Shown here in pieces: positions 5,770 through 13,120 of a stretch of 38,313 nucleotides of DNA. This stretch comes from Ignavibacteria bacterium (GTDB taxonomy: Bacteria; Bacteroidota; Ignavibacteria; Kapaibacteriales; UBA4661). The stretch covers positions 1 through 38,313 of the forward strand of contig JAAFHM010000003.1 of NCBI GenBank assembly GCA_013298375.1, read 5' to 3'. The notes beneath the pieces were generated by a model, which saw only the letters and a list, made by a program, of their open reading frames with translations, was not told where the DNA came from and searched no databases. Within the stretch, counting starts at the first letter, position 1. Every line of letters begins with the position of its first letter. Both the position numbers and the translations under genes were made by a program.

Positions 5770-6406
5770 AATTTTACAACGGCTGTCAACAATTATTGAT
5801 AAGCACTACGACGGTAGCCGCCCAGATTTTGCGCGGTCGCTTGGGAAAAGACCTGACAGTCTTCACGGCTACTTCCAAAAAGACAGCAAGCCCGGCAGCG
5901 ACCTGCTCGCCGAAATCCTCACTCTCGGCTTTAGCGCGGACTGGCTCCTCTCCGGCGAAGGCGCAATGTACGCTGACAACGAAGCCGGACGCGCCCTTGC
6001 GAACCGCAATGCTAGCGACGTTAAACAGCGCGTGGACGGGCGCTCACAAGAGGACATTCGTATCCGTGCGCAGCGCTGGCAAATGGCGCGTGAGTGGTTC
6101 ACGAAAACAGGAACAATAACGGAGTGGTACTGGCTGGCACGAAGCGTGGACGAGGCGGTAACGCTGGAATGGTTACTGTTTCAGGAAGGCGGTAAACAGC
6201 CGCACGAGCCGCCAACACTGAATAAATTTTGGCTATGGATTGCCGAAAGCGGCATCCGCCCCGAATGGATGCTCTTTTGCGACGAAGGCGAACCGTGGAT
6301 GGAAACGGTCGCAGGGCGGCGCTTTCAAGAGCGGCTGCGGCAACGGTTCACTCCTCAACGTGAAATCGTTCCCGTGAACGAAGCCCTGCCTGAATATTCT
6401 GCATAA
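5762..6406 (+). CDS. repressor-like HTH protein (214 aa)
   Basis: The start ATG overlaps the Mrr-like gene's end by eight bases, so this is the last gene of the cassette. Residues 1-72 look like a CI/XRE-type helix-turn-helix (RPDFARSLGKRPDSLHGYFQ, then FSADWLLSGEGAMYADNEAG), a pattern common in phage repressors. Residues 115-185 contain two tryptophan-rich segments that resemble each other (ITEWYWLARSVDEAVTLEWL and NKFWLWIAESGIRPEWMLF) instead of a peptidase domain. It may control the cassette. The 3' end overlaps a convergent gene by 59 bases. Confidence 0.65.
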   Translation: MNEILQRLSTIIDKHYDGSRPDFARSLGKRPDSLHGYFQKDSKPGSDLLAEILTLGFSADWLLSGEGAMYADNEAGRALANRNASDVKQRVDGRSQEDIRIRAQRWQMAREWFTKTGTITEWYWLARSVDEAVTLEWLLFQEGGKQPHEPPTLNKFWLWIAESGIRPEWMLFCDEGEPWMETVAGRRFQERLRQRFTPQREIVPVNEALPEYSA

Positions 6407-6719
6407 TTACGAGTTCGTCCAAGCCGTTAATGAGGTCGCGGAGTTCCGTCGTTTTCTCCCGAATATCGGCGCTGATGGCTGTTGCATGGGCAAGCACTTC
6501 GATTGCATCAATATTCGCGTTCATGTCGTCGATGATGCCTTTGCTGTCTTGGATTGTCCGAATAATCGTCATAGACTGGTCGTTATAGAGCGCTTCGATA
6601 GCAGATATGCGCGTTTTGTGACGTTTTGCCGTGATGATTAAAACAGCGACTGTTCCCACGATAGTCAAGGCAATAAGCGCGATAAGAATTGTTGTAGGCG
6701 TGATAAGAACTGTTTCCAT
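6348..6719 (-). CDS. membrane-anchored coiled-coil protein (123 aa)
   Basis: The ATG at 6719 is preferred to an upstream TTG. Residues 5-31 form one strong membrane segment (ITPTTILIALIALTIVGTVA), followed by a basic stop-transfer (KRHKTR) and a long helical cytoplasmic part (about 40-110) rich in isoleucine, aspartate and glutamate, likely coiled coil. The start overlaps the end of the preceding membrane gene by 55 bases and the 3' end overlaps the convergent repressor-like gene. The role is unknown. Confidence 0.6.
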   Translation of the reverse strand: METVLITPTTILIALIALTIVGTVAVLIITAKRHKTRISAIEALYNDQSMTIIRTIQDSKGIIDDMNANIDAIEVLAHATAISADIREKTTELRDLINGLDELVIMQNIQAGLRSRERFHVEE

Positions 6720-7423
6720 AGCGTTTTCCAAGGTAAATATTCTAAAAAAGCAAGAAAGATGCAGGTATTTTTTATCAAATGTGAAGCGCTGTGCGCATAG
6801 CGTGTATCCGATTCAGGTAACAAAAGTTGATATGCAAAGATAAGCAGCCCTAAGAAATTATAGCAAAATAATCCGATAAAAATTTTCCCCGATGCCGATA
6901 GCCAGATCTGGCGGAAGGTTTCGCGGAAAAGGATAGCGACGGAATAATTATCACTCTCCCTGAGTTCTTTGGAAACATTCTGCATTTGCGAATTAAGCAC
7001 AAACGCAATGCACCAGTTCATCGTAATGTCGGACAAAATAATAAGCGGCTCGTCACCAAGCGCCATTGCGGGCTTAGAAGCGTGAAAGCCAAGCCACGCC
7101 GCGAAAAATGCTGGCATGAGAAGACTCATAGTGTTTCGCAAACGAGCGCTATTCGTCACTGACGAAACGAATTGCGCTTCAAGCAAGAACTCAATGACAG
7201 TGTAGAGGTGCTGAAGTGGTTGATAAGCGAAGCTCTGGTGTTGCTCTGTCAAGTATGCCGATCCCTCTTGGTACGCGAAATTACACGCTAGGTCCGTGAG
7301 TAGGCTGCACCAAACAAGCGTTACAATGGCTTTAACAGGTGCGGGAATTTTCTCCCCCACCTGCCAGCCGAGTAAGCAAACCAAAAAACTCAGTAATTCG
7401 ACAACAAAAAATCGTAGTGACAT
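6665..7423 (-). CDS. polytopic membrane protein (252 aa)
   Basis: About seven hydrophobic segments can be seen, for example FFVVELLSFLVCLLGWQ (5-22), VKAIVTLVWCSLLTD (29-45), LYTVIEFLLEA (73-84), MSLLMPAFFAAWLGF (98-113) and IFIGLFCYNFLGLLIFAY (181-198). No enzymatic motif is recognised. It begins seven bases after the secreted protein's stop at 7431, so the three minus-strand genes 7431, 6665 and 6348 form an envelope-directed operon. Similar multi-pass proteins of unknown role are common in Bacteroidota. Confidence 0.65.
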   Translation of the reverse strand: MSLRFFVVELLSFLVCLLGWQVGEKIPAPVKAIVTLVWCSLLTDLACNFAYQEGSAYLTEQHQSFAYQPLQHLYTVIEFLLEAQFVSSVTNSARLRNTMSLLMPAFFAAWLGFHASKPAMALGDEPLIILSDITMNWCIAFVLNSQMQNVSKELRESDNYSVAILFRETFRQIWLSASGKIFIGLFCYNFLGLLIFAYQLLLPESDTRYAHSASHLIKNTCIFLAFLEYLPWKTLWKQFLSRLQQFLSRLLP

Positions 7424-7430
7424 ATTTTAG

Positions 7431-8072
7431 TTATTGAGCTAATTCGCCTTTATTGGTGTCGAGTGGTGGGCAGCAATTTCGGTCAGCAATATACTCGCTT
7501 GACTCTACGCCTTGCGCGGTAATACCCGAAAGCACAGACGTAATGCGCCCTCCGTCGGTCGCAAAGTAAAAACGAAGATTGGTAGCGTTGTTCTGCGTGA
7601 TGACGGCTTGCACCGCATCCTTGTGAATACTGGAAGCATAGACGGAACCGTATTTGCTGAACATCGGCGACGCTGCATAGTTCCGAATCCATTTCCGCGC
7701 TGTTGCCTCGCTGATGGTCGAACCGTCGGCTTCGGTGATACGGCTTGTCAAAATATCGTGGTTATCGGCGGTCTTGGCGACAAGCAAGAGATGAAGCCGT
7801 CCTGCGTCGTCCAAAGCAAAATATTCGCGTAGATACACCGCTTTCGGTACGGACAAAATCGCCCTCACCGTGCGGGCTGGCAGCGTTCCGGCAATCATCG
7901 AAATAGCCGGAACAGCGCTTACGGACTGGAATTGCGCGGTAAACGTCTTTGCATCAGAAAGCTGGATGCGGTGATAGTCAACAGGATTGTAGCCCGTTGG
8001 TTCGAGGTTTTGCGCGGTGGCAAAAGCGGAGCAAGCAAGGATTAATGCTGCTCCAAAGAGGAATTTTCGCAT
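7431..8072 (-). CDS. secreted protein with signal peptide (213 aa)
   Basis: The first 20 residues (MRKFLFGAALILACSAFATA) are a clear Sec signal peptide with cleavage after AFATA. The mature part has no membrane segment and alternates beta-strand-like stretches (YFALDDAGRLHLLLVAKTA, RFYFATDGGRITSVLSG). It ends with a CCPP motif (residues 201-204). The start overlaps the end of a regulator-like gene by 31 bases. It is probably periplasmic or exposed at the surface. No family is recognised. Confidence 0.65.
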   Translation of the reverse strand: MRKFLFGAALILACSAFATAQNLEPTGYNPVDYHRIQLSDAKTFTAQFQSVSAVPAISMIAGTLPARTVRAILSVPKAVYLREYFALDDAGRLHLLLVAKTADNHDILTSRITEADGSTISEATARKWIRNYAASPMFSKYGSVYASSIHKDAVQAVITQNNATNLRFYFATDGGRITSVLSGITAQGVESSEYIADRNCCPPLDTNKGELAQ

Positions 8073-8374
8073 ATCGTAGTAAATGAGTGAGAAAAAATAT
8101 TGCGCTCAATAAGTGTATTGAGATTGCGCGTGAAATTTTCGGATGATTGTTGCTCGTAGAGCGCTTGCAAGGCGCGTCCGCGCTTGGAGTAGGTAAACTT
8201 TCTCCCCTCGCCCGTGACCAGATAGCCGGGCGAACAACCAGCGTTGTAAAGGGCTTGTAGCTGCACATCGGAAAGAGCCGTTTTGTTCTCTGAAGAAATG
8301 CGAGGCACAATACGAGAAAAACCTTGAACGTAAGCGCTGACAGACCGGAGCGCTTGAGAAAGAGTGAGAGGCAT
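8042..8374 (-). CDS. regulator-like protein with repressor-type motif (110 aa)
   Basis: The start is placed at MPLTLSQALRSVSAYVQGF; the longer frame adds an unlikely hydrophobic leader. Residues 32-75 (ALSDVQLQALYNAGCSPGYL, then VTGEGRKFTYSKRGRALQA) match the segment after the helix-turn-helix in CI/XRE repressors and resemble FSADWLLSGEGAMYADNEAG of the plus-strand protein at 5762. The classical HTH itself is weak. It heads the minus-strand envelope operon and may regulate it. Four 20-bp-spaced repeats lie about 80 bases upstream. Confidence 0.5.
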   Translation of the reverse strand: MPLTLSQALRSVSAYVQGFSRIVPRISSENKTALSDVQLQALYNAGCSPGYLVTGEGRKFTYSKRGRALQALYEQQSSENFTRNLNTLIERNIFSHSFTTICENSSLEQH

Positions 8375-8453
8375 AGAATTAAAGAGAAAGAGAAAGAGAG
8401 ATTGTGAATAATAGCAAGCAAAATAGCACAAACTTCACATACGATGCAAAAGC

Positions 8454-8533
8454 GATGACCCGAATTGCGTTCTAATGACCGAGACCCAAAACTAATGACC
8501 CGAATTGCATTCTAATGACCGGGAGCTATTGCA
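8454..8533. repeat. four repeats with exact 20-bp period
   Basis: The motif ATGACC begins at 8455, 8475, 8495 and 8515, each time 20 bp apart. Units 1 and 3 are nearly identical over 28 bp (ATGACCCGAATTGCRTTCT...), and units 2 and 4 start ATGACCG. A spacing close to two helical turns places all copies on one DNA face, as in operators, centromere-like sites or iterons. The array lies in the divergent region between the regulator-like gene and the resolvase. Confidence 0.65.
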
Positions 8534-8695
8534 TATGTCGAATTTTTTTTGTATGGCACTTTTTTGACCAAAAATATCCTTTACTTTTACAAAAGATTAT
8601 GAGAACATTCTTTTTCGTTGCTGTCTTAGAAGCAATAAATCGCATGATAGAGCGGATTAAAAATGCCTGATAAAAGATTTGTATAGTAATTCTTC

Positions 8696-8730
8696 TTTGC
8701 GTATATTTAGCTTGGGTTTTTATACGCAAA
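8696..8730. repeat. perfect 10-bp inverted repeat upstream of the resolvase
   Basis: TTTGCGTATA (8696-8705) and TATACGCAAA (8721-8730) are perfect inverted copies separated by 15 bp, ending 114 bases before the resolvase ATG. Serine resolvases bind inverted half-sites at their res sites and often repress their own gene there. This is a candidate res subsite or operator. The bases from 8534 to 8844 otherwise hold no gene and are AT-rich. Confidence 0.5.
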
Positions 8731-8844
8731 ATTCTTTTCTCGTGAGAAGCGATGCAGTTGTTTTTTTTACAAACCACGAACAGGTATCTGTGTCTCGTAA
8801 AAAGACGGGCAAAACCTCTTCCAAAACCGCATAAACGCTTGTGT

Positions 8845-9486
8845 ATGAAAACCTACGTTGCATATTACCGCGTTTCCACGAAGCAACAAGGCGCAAGCGG
8901 CTTGGGGCTTCAAGCGCAACGCGCTTCGGTGGCGCAGTTCGTTGGCAACGATGTATTGCTTGCGGAATATACCGAAGTCGAGTCCGGCAAGCACAACAAG
9001 CGTCCGCAGCTTTTGGCGGCGTTAGATTTTGCTAAACGACACGGCGCAACGCTGGTTATAGCAAAACTGGATAGACTAAGCCGCAACGCTGGATTTATTT
9101 TCGCTTTGCGTGACGCACAAGTAAACTTTGTGTGCGCCGATATGCCGGATGCAAATACGCTCACCATTGGTATCTTTGCTGTTTTGGCTCAATACGAGCG
9201 GGAATTGATTTCGCAGCGCATTGTTTCCGCTTTGGCAGCGAAGAAAGCGCAGGGGTTCAGGCTTGGCAATCCGAAAAATCTTACGCACAACGACCGCGTA
9301 AAAGGCGCTGCGGTGCGGAAAGAGCAATCGAAAGAAGGGAGTAAACAAGCCGCACAGGTCGCAAAGTTGTTGCGAGAAAAAGGACTGACGCTGCGTGAAA
9401 TTGCTGATGAACTGCATAGGACGGGCTTTCGCACAGCAAAAGGCAAGGAATTTCGACCGACCAGCGTCCTGCGTCTGGTAAAATAG
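8845..9486 (+). CDS. serine resolvase/invertase family recombinase (213 aa)
   Basis: The start is set at MKTYVAYYRVSTKQQGASG; the longer frame adds 31 unlikely residues. The N-terminal domain has the catalytic YRVST (Ser11), AKLDRLSRN and the arginine-rich YERELISQRI helix. The C-terminal end (LTLREIADELHRTGFRT) is a helix-turn-helix. The length is that of small resolvases, not of large phage serine integrases. Next to Rep and ParAB, its likely job is to resolve multimers of a circular plasmid form. An inversion role cannot be excluded. Confidence 0.85.
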   Translation: MKTYVAYYRVSTKQQGASGLGLQAQRASVAQFVGNDVLLAEYTEVESGKHNKRPQLLAALDFAKRHGATLVIAKLDRLSRNAGFIFALRDAQVNFVCADMPDANTLTIGIFAVLAQYERELISQRIVSALAAKKAQGFRLGNPKNLTHNDRVKGAAVRKEQSKEGSKQAAQVAKLLREKGLTLREIADELHRTGFRTAKGKEFRPTSVLRLVK

Positions 9487-9617
9487 CCCGCCCGCCGCAG
9501 CCATTCTTCTTTTTCGATGCTGTCCTTTCCCGTTTTCCGTGATAACGCTCTTTCCTTAGATGATTTTCGTATGCGGGCAACTCGCGCTGCGAAAGCCTAA
9601 AACACGAGTTTAGCGCA

Positions 9618-9678
9618 TTTTAAGAGTTTTTAAAGTTTTAAGAGTTTTAAGAGTTTTCCTTTTAGGAAGTTCTTAAAA
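9618..9678. other. AT-rich unwinding region of a probable replication origin
   Basis: TTTTAAGAG occurs at 9618, 9636 and 9645 with a variant at 9627, a 9-bp register of AT-rich direct repeats. A near-palindrome TTTTAGGAAGTTCTTAAAA follows at 9660-9678. Iteron plasmids commonly have such repeats beside the iterons. The rest of 9487-9617 contains no gene. No clear DnaA box was found. Confidence 0.55.
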
Positions 9679-9702
9679 TATCAACGAATTACAGTCGCTA
9701 TC

Positions 9703-9824
9703 GTGGACGTTTTGTTCGTGAAAGTGGACGTTTTGTTCGTGAAAGTGGACGTTTTGTTCGTGAAAGTGGACGTTTTGTTCGTGAAAGTGGACGTTTTGTT
9801 CGTGAAAGTGGACGTTTTGTTCGT
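9703..9824 (+). repeat. replication iterons, 21-bp direct repeats
   Basis: Five complete 21-bp units (9703, 9724, 9745, 9766 and 9787) and one 17-bp partial unit (9808-9824) are contiguous and essentially identical, with core GTGGACGTTTTGTTCG. They end 26 bases before the Rep start. Unit size, tandem layout and position match iterons of theta-replicating plasmids with Rep_3-type initiators, where they serve as both origin and Rep autoregulation site. Confidence 0.85.
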
Positions 9825-9850
9825 ATTCAATTTCAATATTCATTTTATGT

Positions 9851-10789
9851 ATGGAAGAGCAGCATGACATCATATTGCACGGCAAAGGCTTAGAGGCTAT
9901 TGAGCTAAGAGACCGACTGGAAAGTATCGTTGCAGACCCCGATTCTTTCCGAAAGCGATTCGTTTTGAAGCCCTCGGTTACTATTGCAATCAGCGGAGAA
10001 CTAAGCGCCCCGGCGCGTAAACTTTTTGGCGTACTTTATGGACACGCATTTGATTTTATCGAACAAAAGGCGCACACAATAGCCCTGCCCGCTCTTGATA
10101 TAGCGATGGGCGGTACAATACCGACTTACGAGCGCTTGAAACAACACTTGCTGGAGCTTGTCGAGACTTCCGTGCAATGGAATATCTTGGAAAAAGACAA
10201 ACGCATTTGGGGCGCGGCGGCATTGCTTGCAAGTGTCGAAGTGAACGAGGAAACTAGCCTTGTTACGTATTCTATTGCTGAAAAATTACAGCACCCCGAC
10301 AGCGTAATGCCCTACGCGAAACTAGACATTCGCCTACAAAACCGCTTACAATCGGCTAATTCCTTGACGTTGTATGAACTATTAACCGACTATTATTCAG
10401 AAAAATTCGGGAAAGGTGAGACGGGATGGATTGACCTGCACCTTTTTCAACTACTACTGGGAACTAAATACAAAGAATGGCGAGATATTCAAAAGAGGCT
10501 TATCCAAGAACCGCTCCAACGTCTGAATGACCTTGATTTTACTATTACGTATGAAACCAAGCGGCGTGGACGGAAAGTAACCGCCGTAAAATTCACGATG
10601 AGACGGAAGGAGAAAGAAGCACCGCCACAACCGAAAAAGCCGCGCACGATACAGGAAGCGGTAAGGAGCTTAACCAAAAAACAAATTCACGATATAAATA
10701 TGGAAGCGATAAAGCGCTTGGAAGCAAGCCCCAGCGAAGAAGATGTAAAAATGAAATTTTTTGAAATCGTTAAAGAAAGGTATCTGTGA
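9851..10789 (+). CDS. Rep_3-type plasmid replication initiator (312 aa)
   Basis: The protein has the two winged-helix architecture of the Rep_3 initiators: a first domain (about 45-160, SGELSAPARKLFGVLY...IPALDIAMGG) and a second with the family pattern SLTLYELLTDYYSEK, LFQLLLGTKYKEWRD, then IQKRLIQEPLQRLND and a basic wing (YETKRRGRKVTAVKF). The C-terminal 70 residues are charged. It is expected to bind the iterons directly upstream and open the AT-rich region. Its stop overlaps the ParA start by four bases, so rep and par are one operon. Confidence 0.8.
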   Translation: MEEQHDIILHGKGLEAIELRDRLESIVADPDSFRKRFVLKPSVTIAISGELSAPARKLFGVLYGHAFDFIEQKAHTIALPALDIAMGGTIPTYERLKQHLLELVETSVQWNILEKDKRIWGAAALLASVEVNEETSLVTYSIAEKLQHPDSVMPYAKLDIRLQNRLQSANSLTLYELLTDYYSEKFGKGETGWIDLHLFQLLLGTKYKEWRDIQKRLIQEPLQRLNDLDFTITYETKRRGRKVTAVKFTMRRKEKEAPPQPKKPRTIQEAVRSLTKKQIHDINMEAIKRLEASPSEEDVKMKFFEIVKERYL

Positions 10790-11535
10790 CCAAAATCATC
10801 GCCTTCATCAACCACAAAGGCGGCGTAGGCAAAACAACCATTTGCGCCCATCTTGCCTATTCCCTGCACCACCACCACCAAAAGCGCGTTTTGGCAATAG
10901 ACTTCGACACGCAAGCGAACCTTACGGAAATTTTGGGTGCGCTGGAAGCACCGCGCACTATCTCCAACGTTCTGTCAGGAGCAGAAACCGCGCAAAGCAG
11001 TATCTATGAGGCTTCGGGGCTTTCGGTCTTGACAGCAACGATAGACCTTGCGAACATCGAGTTTGACCTCACCGCAAATAACACACAGAACGCGCTTAAA
11101 AAGGCGCTTGCGGGCGTAACCGATGCTTACGATTACGTCTTGATTGACTGCCCGCCTTCGCTCGGCGCGTTGACACTGAACGCACTCATGGCGGCAACAG
11201 ATGTTTGCGTCGTTTCAAATGCGGAGTATCTTTCATTGCAAGGCATGAAAAATATTGTCACCGTCGTTCAGCAAACGCAACTGTATAACAAAGAACTTGC
11301 TCTTTCAAGCATTATCGTTTCGCACTACGACACACGCAAAGGCATCAACAGAGAAGTCTTGGGCAAGTTACAGGAGGCATTTACAGACCGCGTTCTTGTT
11401 CCACCAGTACGCAGCGCTGTTGCTATTGTCGAAGCATCTTCACACGGCGCAACCGTGTTCCAAGTACGCCCCAACGCCGATGTTGTCAATGATTTTCACG
11501 CTCTTACCACCTCTTTCCTTGAAAAATATGACTAA
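10786..11535 (+). CDS. parA: ParA-family partition ATPase (249 aa)
   Basis: The start is GTG, overlapping the Rep stop in GTGA. The deviant Walker A motif HKGGVGKTT lies at about residues 10-18, the A' motif VLAIDFDTQANLT at about 35-47 and Walker B YVLIDCPPSLG at about 117-127. There is no N-terminal HTH, so this is a small ParA like Soj (type Ib) rather than P1 ParA. The ATPase moves plasmid copies apart using the nucleoid, together with ParB and a centromere. A ParA/ParB pair after Rep strongly supports a plasmid state. Confidence 0.9.
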   Translation: MTKIIAFINHKGGVGKTTICAHLAYSLHHHHQKRVLAIDFDTQANLTEILGALEAPRTISNVLSGAETAQSSIYEASGLSVLTATIDLANIEFDLTANNTQNALKKALAGVTDAYDYVLIDCPPSLGALTLNALMAATDVCVVSNAEYLSLQGMKNIVTVVQQTQLYNKELALSSIIVSHYDTRKGINREVLGKLQEAFTDRVLVPPVRSAVAIVEASSHGATVFQVRPNADVVNDFHALTTSFLEKYD

Positions 11536-12358
11536 AAGCAGACTTGGCAATAACCCGCTCAAAGCCTTAAACGGTACAGGAGAACGTATTGATGTTCATG
11601 GTCGCAAGATGTCGCGGTCGGTACAGTACGTGCAAACCAACCTCTTGAAACCAAATGCGCTCAATGCGCGGTTTTTCAAAGAATTGACTATTGACGAGTT
11701 AAGCAATCTCGTTGAAAACATCAAGACCAACGGGATTCATACGCCGCTCATTGCACGGCATGACTACACGCTTATTGCCGGACACAACCGCTTGCAAGCC
11801 GCAAAAGAACTGGAATTGCAGCACGTTCCCGTCCAGTTCGTGGAAGATGAAATGACCGAACAGGAGGAAATCAAGTTTATCATCTCCGACAACCTGTTGC
11901 GGAGGCATTTGAGCAATAGCGAAAAAATTGAATTGTACCGTGTGCTGTTCCCAAACTTTGACGAGCGCGTAAAGATGCGCCTCAATACTAACGCCGAACC
12001 AAGTGTGGACAGTGTCCACACCCAAGATTTTACGCCACTTACAGCGTTTGAAATTGCACAGCAAACAGGGCAGACAAAACAGGCTGTACAAAAACAGTTG
12101 CAGCGAGACGAGGCACGTTCACGCCGCGAAAGTGAGCAGAATCACCGTACACAACAGGAAGTTGCAGTAACCAGCGCTGCAAAGAGTCAAGAAATGATGC
12201 GAGCGAGAGAGCGGGAGGCGGACAGGGCGCTCAAAAGTGCGGTCACGGAGATAGCATTGCAATTACAGCGAACTGATGTAAGCGAGGAATGGCGGCGTAC
12301 AGCGATGCAAAGAACGTTGCGGGATTTGGAGAAAACACGAAAGGCGCTGCCCGCGTGA
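11528..12358 (+). CDS. parB: ParB-family partition protein (276 aa)
   Basis: The start ATG overlaps the parA end by eight bases. Residues 50-105 form the ParB/Srx fold (ELTIDELSNLVENIKTNGIH, then TLIAGHNRLQAAKELE). The usual CTP-binding GERR motif appears as GHNR, a divergence seen in some plasmid and phage ParB-like proteins. Residues 120-200 contain the DNA-binding helices (EKIELYRVLFPNFDERVK and AFEIAQQTGQTKQAVQKQL). The C-terminal 70 residues are charged and helical, probably for dimerisation. Confidence 0.85.
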   Translation: MTKSRLGNNPLKALNGTGERIDVHGRKMSRSVQYVQTNLLKPNALNARFFKELTIDELSNLVENIKTNGIHTPLIARHDYTLIAGHNRLQAAKELELQHVPVQFVEDEMTEQEEIKFIISDNLLRRHLSNSEKIELYRVLFPNFDERVKMRLNTNAEPSVDSVHTQDFTPLTAFEIAQQTGQTKQAVQKQLQRDEARSRRESEQNHRTQQEVAVTSAAKSQEMMRAREREADRALKSAVTEIALQLQRTDVSEEWRRTAMQRTLRDLEKTRKALPA

Positions 12359-12428
12359 AGGTTGGCGAAGTTGCTTTTGAAGCATTTCTTTTGATATGCA
12401 AGATAATTCGCGTAAATTGAGTGCAGTA

Positions 12429-12508
12429 TAAGCCTACCCTGCTTGAATGCCGACCCTCTGTCGTTGAAGGGTACCCTTCTTAGTGCAACGGCGGGCTTAT
12501 TTTTTTTT
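12429..12508 (+). terminator. terminator region of parAB with a 14-bp palindrome
   Basis: TAAGCC (12429-12434) can pair with GGCTTA (12494-12499), directly followed by a T run, which fits a terminator after parB. Inside lies a perfect palindrome GAAGGGTACCCTTC (12466-12479). ACCCT occurs three times (near 12436, 12453 and 12473) and AGGGT once, so alternative hairpins are possible. The palindrome is also the best candidate for a ParB-binding centromere seen here, without direct proof. Confidence 0.5.
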
Positions 12509-12555
12509 ATTTAGCTTCAGTTTCAAAAAAAAAATCACTTTTTTGCATAATTCTC

Positions 12556-12586
12556 TTGCATACGTGAAATATTTCGCGTATATTTG
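12556..12586 (+). promoter_or_regulatory. promoter with 20-bp palindromic operator (copy 1)
   Basis: TTG (12556-12558), 20 bases and TATATTTG (12579-12586) form a Bacteroidota-type promoter. The spacer contains TACGTGAAATATTTCGCGTA (12561-12580), palindromic except for one base pair. The surrounding 72 bases (12535-12606) are repeated at 14286-14357 with two changes. Confidence 0.7.
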
Positions 12587-12601
12587 TAGTGTAATTAAAA
12601 A

Positions 12602-12671
12602 CAAGCGCGGGCAAACTACCAAATTCACACCGCGCTTGAAATTCCAAAAAATCTTTTCGGAGAACAAATAT
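12602..12671 (+). promoter_or_regulatory. structured 5' leader, copy 1
   Basis: CAAGCGCGG (12602-12610) pairs perfectly with CCGCGCTTG (12630-12638) around a 19-nt loop, GCAAACTACCAAATTCACA. A second hairpin can form between CCAAAA (12644-12649) and TTTTCGG (12654-12660), which would pair with part of the Shine-Dalgarno CGGAGA before the ATG at 12672. The same architecture with a different stem sequence occurs at 14353 and 14670. Confidence 0.6.
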
Positions 12672-13028
12672 ATGAAAACGCAACTTAAAAAGCATTTTGT
12701 GATTCCCATTATTGCAGAAGGTTTCCCCTGTCCAGCAGTAATGATTAGCGGGCATCTTTATTGGCTCGAAGGCGAAGCGAACTGCGGCATTCACGAGTTG
12801 GTTTCTGGTTATGCACCAATTTTCAAACTAAAGCGTGAATTTTTGAACGATGATGGTTATGAACAAATTCCGTTAAAATTGGCAATAGAGTTTATCGAAA
12901 ACAAAGGAGGGGTTTGGGTAAAAGAAAATTTTGACACATCAAGCGTTGATGATTTAAGAGAAATTAAAGAACAACTTCCTCTGCGCTGGGTAGAACTGTT
13001 TAACGATTATCTTTCAAACTTGGATTAA
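12672..13028 (+). CDS. hypothetical early protein (118 aa)
   Basis: The start (MKTQLKKHFVIPIIAEGF) has GGAGA upstream and follows a structured leader. The protein is soluble and acidic in the C-terminal half (ENFDTSSVDDLREIKEQLPL). No family is recognised. It is the first gene of a plus-strand row of small genes between parAB and the late block; such rows usually encode host-modifying or early phage proteins. The promoter and leader match those of the genes at 14422 and 14742, so the three may be regulated together. Confidence 0.65.
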   Translation: MKTQLKKHFVIPIIAEGFPCPAVMISGHLYWLEGEANCGIHELVSGYAPIFKLKREFLNDDGYEQIPLKLAIEFIENKGGVWVKENFDTSSVDDLREIKEQLPLRWVELFNDYLSNLD

Positions 13029-13065
13029 ATAATCGCAAAAATTGAATCGTAAACAAGAGCAACAT

Positions 13066-13090
13066 CTCTGTCGTGCAATGCACGACAGAG
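13066..13090 (+). terminator. strong hairpin between two early genes
   Basis: CTCTGTCGTGC (13066-13076) and GCACGACAGAG (13080-13090) are perfect 11-bp arms with a 3-nt loop. The bases after it (ACTTTCTA) are only weakly T-rich, so this may be a partial terminator, an mRNA-stabilising hairpin or a protein-binding palindrome. Confidence 0.5.
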
Positions 13091-13120
13091 ACTTTCTAAA
13101 AAAATCACAAATAAAAAGCT

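Noticed and set aside
9703..9824. Possible CRISPR array
   Set aside because: The 21-bp units are contiguous without spacers and lie directly before a Rep_3-type initiator, so they are iterons.
9673..9885. A 70-aa minus-strand ORF with a seven-residue repeat (EQNVHFH)
   Set aside because: The repeat is only the translation of the 21-bp iterons; it has no ribosome site and runs across the origin.
11255..11527. N-terminal extension of ParB
   Set aside because: It overlaps parA in another frame; the ATG at 11528 overlaps the parA stop and starts a sequence typical of ParB.
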